Shown piece after piece: positions 61,837-64,000 of a stretch of 64,000 nt of DNA. The notes under the pieces are model-generated. The model was not told the origin of the DNA and ran no database searches. It was given only the letters and a program-made list of their open reading frames with translations. Source of the DNA: Caryophanales bacterium UBA6380 (GTDB lineage Bacteria; Bacillota_I; Bacilli_A; RFN20; CAG-826); the NCBI GenBank assembly GCA_002438785.1, contig DJQS01000008.1:124001-188000 (forward strand). Direction: 5' to 3'. The position numbers and the translations under genes are program-made. The first letter of the stretch is position 1. Every line of letters starts with the position of its first letter.

Positions 61837-63226
61837 GACTAATTTTATTAATGATGAATATAAATATGATTTTAAGGATAATTCAAAATCTATTTTTGAT
61901 ACTGGCAAAGGATTAAATGAAGATGTAGTTAAATCTATTTCTAAAGCAAAAAATGAGCCAGAATGGATGCTTAATTTTCGTCTAAATTCATACCGAACTT
62001 TTTTAAAAATGAAGTTTCCAAATTTTGGTCCTGATGTAACTAACTTAGACTTTAATAGTTATACATATTTTACTCGCTATAGTAAAAAAGAAGAAAATTC
62101 ATGGGATGAAGTTCCTGAAACAATTAAAAATACATTTAAAAAGTTAGGTATTCCAGATGCTGAACAAAAATATTTAGCTGGAGCGGCAACCCAATATGAA
62201 TCAGAGATGGTTTATCATAACATGTTAGAAGAAGTTAAAGAAAAAGGGGTTATATTTTTATCTACTGATTTAGCTTTGAAATTATATCCAGAATTATTTA
62301 AAAAATATTTTGGTACTGTTGTCCCTTATCAAGATAATAAATTTAGCGCTTTAAATGGTGCTGTTTGGAGTGGTGGATCTTTTATTTATGTACCAAAAGG
62401 CGTCAAATTAGAGAAGCCATTACAATCTTATTTTAGAATTAATAATGAAAAAACTGGACAATTTGAAAGAACTTTAATTATTGTTGATGAAGGAGCTGAG
62501 GTTCATTATGTTGAAGGATGCACTGCACCTATTTATTCTAAAGAATCTCTTCATGCTGCGGTTGTTGAAATAGTTGTTTGTAAAAATGCGAAATGCCGCT
62601 ATTCAACAATTCAAAACTGGTCTAACAACATTGTTAATTTAGTAACTAAAAGAGCAGCTGTTTATGAAAATGGAAAAATGGAATGGATTGATGGAAATAT
62701 TGGCTCTCAAGTAAATATGAAATATCCAGCTTGTATTTTAAAAGAGCCTTATGCTAAAGGTATTTGTATTTCAATTGCTGTAGCTAGCAAAGGCCAATAT
62801 CAAGATGCTGGAGCTAGAATGATTCATGAAGCACCTAATACGACTTCACAAATTATTTCTAAATCAATAGTACGTAATGGTGGTATTAGTAATTATCGCG
62901 GCACTGTAAGAATAATGCCTAATGCTATAAATTCAAAATCACATGTTGAATGTGATACCTTGATTTTAGATAATTATTCAAAAAGCGACACGATTCCTAA
63001 AAATGAGTGCTTAAATAATACTTCATTTCTTGAACATGAAGCTACTGTTAGTAAAATTGATGAAGAACAACTTTATTATTTAATGAGTCGAGGAATTTCT
63101 AAATCCGATGCTACGCAAATGATAATTATGGGATTTATTGAACCATTTAGCAAAGAATTACCTATGGAGTATGCTGTCGAATTAAACCAATTAATTAAAC
63201 TTGATATGGATGGAAGTGTAGGTTAA
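61826..63226 (+). CDS. sufB: Fe-S cluster scaffold SufB
   Basis: 466 residues. Typical landmarks: YTYFTRYSKKEENSWDEVPE, VWSGGSFIYVPKGVKLEKPLQSYFRIN, EGCTAPIYS, the Cys of HVECDTLIL (equivalent to E. coli C405) and FLEHEATVSKIDEEQLYYLMSRG (cluster-site His/Glu). It forms the scaffold with SufC and SufD. Its stop overlaps the mnmG start by 1 nt. Confidence 0.96.
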   Translation: MTNKTNFINDEYKYDFKDNSKSIFDTGKGLNEDVVKSISKAKNEPEWMLNFRLNSYRTFLKMKFPNFGPDVTNLDFNSYTYFTRYSKKEENSWDEVPETIKNTFKKLGIPDAEQKYLAGAATQYESEMVYHNMLEEVKEKGVIFLSTDLALKLYPELFKKYFGTVVPYQDNKFSALNGAVWSGGSFIYVPKGVKLEKPLQSYFRINNEKTGQFERTLIIVDEGAEVHYVEGCTAPIYSKESLHAAVVEIVVCKNAKCRYSTIQNWSNNIVNLVTKRAAVYENGKMEWIDGNIGSQVNMKYPACILKEPYAKGICISIAVASKGQYQDAGARMIHEAPNTTSQIISKSIVRNGGISNYRGTVRIMPNAINSKSHVECDTLILDNYSKSDTIPKNECLNNTSFLEHEATVSKIDEEQLYYLMSRGISKSDATQMIIMGFIEPFSKELPMEYAVELNQLIKLDMDGSVG

Positions 63227-64000
63227 TGAAAAAATATGATGTAATTGTTGTTGGTGGAGGACATGCTGGAGTTGAAGCGAGTTTAGCTTGTGCTAATCGT
63301 GGATTAACGACTCTTTTAATTACACTTAATTTTAAGATGGTTTCAAATATGCCATGTAATCCTTCAATTGGTGGAAGTGCTAAAGGTATTGTTGTTAGAG
63401 AAATTGATGCATTAGGTGGCTTTATGGGAAAAGCTGCTGATCATGAATATCTTCAAATGAAAATGCTTAATACTAAAAAAGGACCTGGAGTTCAATGCTT
63501 AAGAGCCCAGGCTGATAAAAAAAGATATCCTCATTTTATTCAAGAACATTTAAAAAATACTAAGAATTTAGATATTTTAGAAGATATGGTAATTGACTTA
63601 TTATATGATAAAAGCTCTGTTTTTGGTGTAAAAACTAAGCAGAATCTTGATATTTTTTCTAAATCTGTAATTTTATCTACTGGAACTTATATGAATAGCG
63701 AGATTCTTGTTGGTCATTCAAAACATAGTGGTGGACCTGATGGAGAAAAGCCCTCCATTGGTTTAAGTGATTCACTTAAAAAAATGGGAATTGAAATTAT
63801 TCGTTTAAAAACAGGTACCCCTCAAAGAATTGCTAAAGAAAGTATTGATTTTTCTAAGGGTATAATCCAAGAAGGAAATGTTGAAGATGAAGGATTTTCG
63901 TATGAAGATCATGATTTTATTCCGATATCAAAGCAAATTCCTTGTTGGCTTATTTATACGACTCCTGAAACACATAAAATTATTAAAGACAATTTGTTAG
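63226..64000 (+). CDS. mnmG: tRNA uridine-5-carboxymethylaminomethyl modification enzyme MnmG, 5' part
   Basis: 258 codons are inside the window; the gene runs on past the end. KKYDVIVVGGGHAGVEAS is the FAD-binding GxGxxG site, MPCNPSIGGSAKG and LNTKKGPGVQ are MnmG signatures, and LSTGTYMN and LKTGTPQRI follow. It works with MnmE on wobble uridine of several tRNAs. It starts by overlapping the sufB stop, so it is part of the suf transcription unit. Confidence 0.95.
   Translation, partial: MKKYDVIVVGGGHAGVEASLACANRGLTTLLITLNFKMVSNMPCNPSIGGSAKGIVVREIDALGGFMGKAADHEYLQMKMLNTKKGPGVQCLRAQADKKRYPHFIQEHLKNTKNLDILEDMVIDLLYDKSSVFGVKTKQNLDIFSKSVILSTGTYMNSEILVGHSKHSGGPDGEKPSIGLSDSLKKMGIEIIRLKTGTPQRIAKESIDFSKGIIQEGNVEDEGFSYEDHDFIPISKQIPCWLIYTTPETHKIIKDNLL

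Noticed and set aside
1..64000. CRISPR arrays, tRNA or rRNA genes, intact insertion sequences, integrases
   Set aside because: I looked for regular spaced repeats, clover-leaf motifs and transposase or integrase signatures and found none.

Overview
The window comes from a very AT-rich, low-GC Gram-positive bacterium, most like an uncultured gut member of the Bacilli (Erysipelotrichales / RF39 / Anaeroplasmatales-like). Supporting signs are the plsX-rnc-ftsY-ylxM-ffh block, a SufCDSUB system with SufU, many Cys-anchored lipoproteins, GPH and CUT1 sugar transporters, a choloylglycine-hydrolase-type enzyme and plant-glycan glycosidases. The genetic code is standard: TGA ends real genes (ftsY, the XRE regulator, the flippase-like gene) and intact genes use TGG for Trp.

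Layout. (1) 1-7.4 kb: the 3' part of a glycan operon with a GH1 end, a GPH symporter, GH78, GH43 and GH39. No enzyme has a signal peptide, so imported oligosaccharides are probably trimmed inside the cell. (2) 7.4-13.6 kb: two tandem copies of a surface-protein cassette. Each starts with a ~180-bp upstream repeat carrying a good promoter, a run of 10 or 11 G, an AT hairpin, and a hairpin that holds the Shine-Dalgarno in its loop and the start codon in its stem. The repeats differ in length only by the G run. Each drives a small exported protein with a VGFSSW-type N-terminus and a large beta-helix-like surface protein; the first large protein ends in an Ig-like domain and a Hint (intein-like) domain. 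(3) 13.6-27 kb: an accessory, partly decayed island with XRE and Fic ghosts, an ATPase that has lost its P-loop, an intact DUF4143 ATPase, an AIPR abortive-infection protein, a Fic protein with a 3' frameshift, a large lipoprotein, and an XRE-ImmA-DUF4417-DUF6883-DUF4926 cluster. (4) 27.2-42.8 kb: an arabinan/xylan-type operon behind two LacI-type palindromes, with two lipoprotein GH43s, an ABC importer with its own ATPase, two Ig-like lipoproteins with an unassigned duplicated domain, a cytoplasmic GH43, an acetylesterase-like lipoprotein, a LacI regulator and a GH36 alpha-galactosidase. (5) 42.9-64 kb: mostly core genes: an unknown lipoprotein, plsX-rnc-ftsY-ylxM-ffh, a bile-salt-hydrolase-like enzyme, a flippase-like/glycosyltransferase pair, yhaM, HIT, two overlapping lipoproteins (one parvulin-like), sufC-D-S-U-B and the start of mnmG.

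How it fits together. The sugar operons bind, cut and import plant polysaccharide at the surface and finish digestion inside. The most unusual part is region 2, where a variable G run lies inside a possible leader reading frame just upstream of a start-site hairpin. With 10 G the leader frame runs through the hairpin; with 11 G it stops before it. That would be a translational on/off switch for surface proteins, one carrying an autoprocessing-type Hint domain. This is inferred from sequence and untested.
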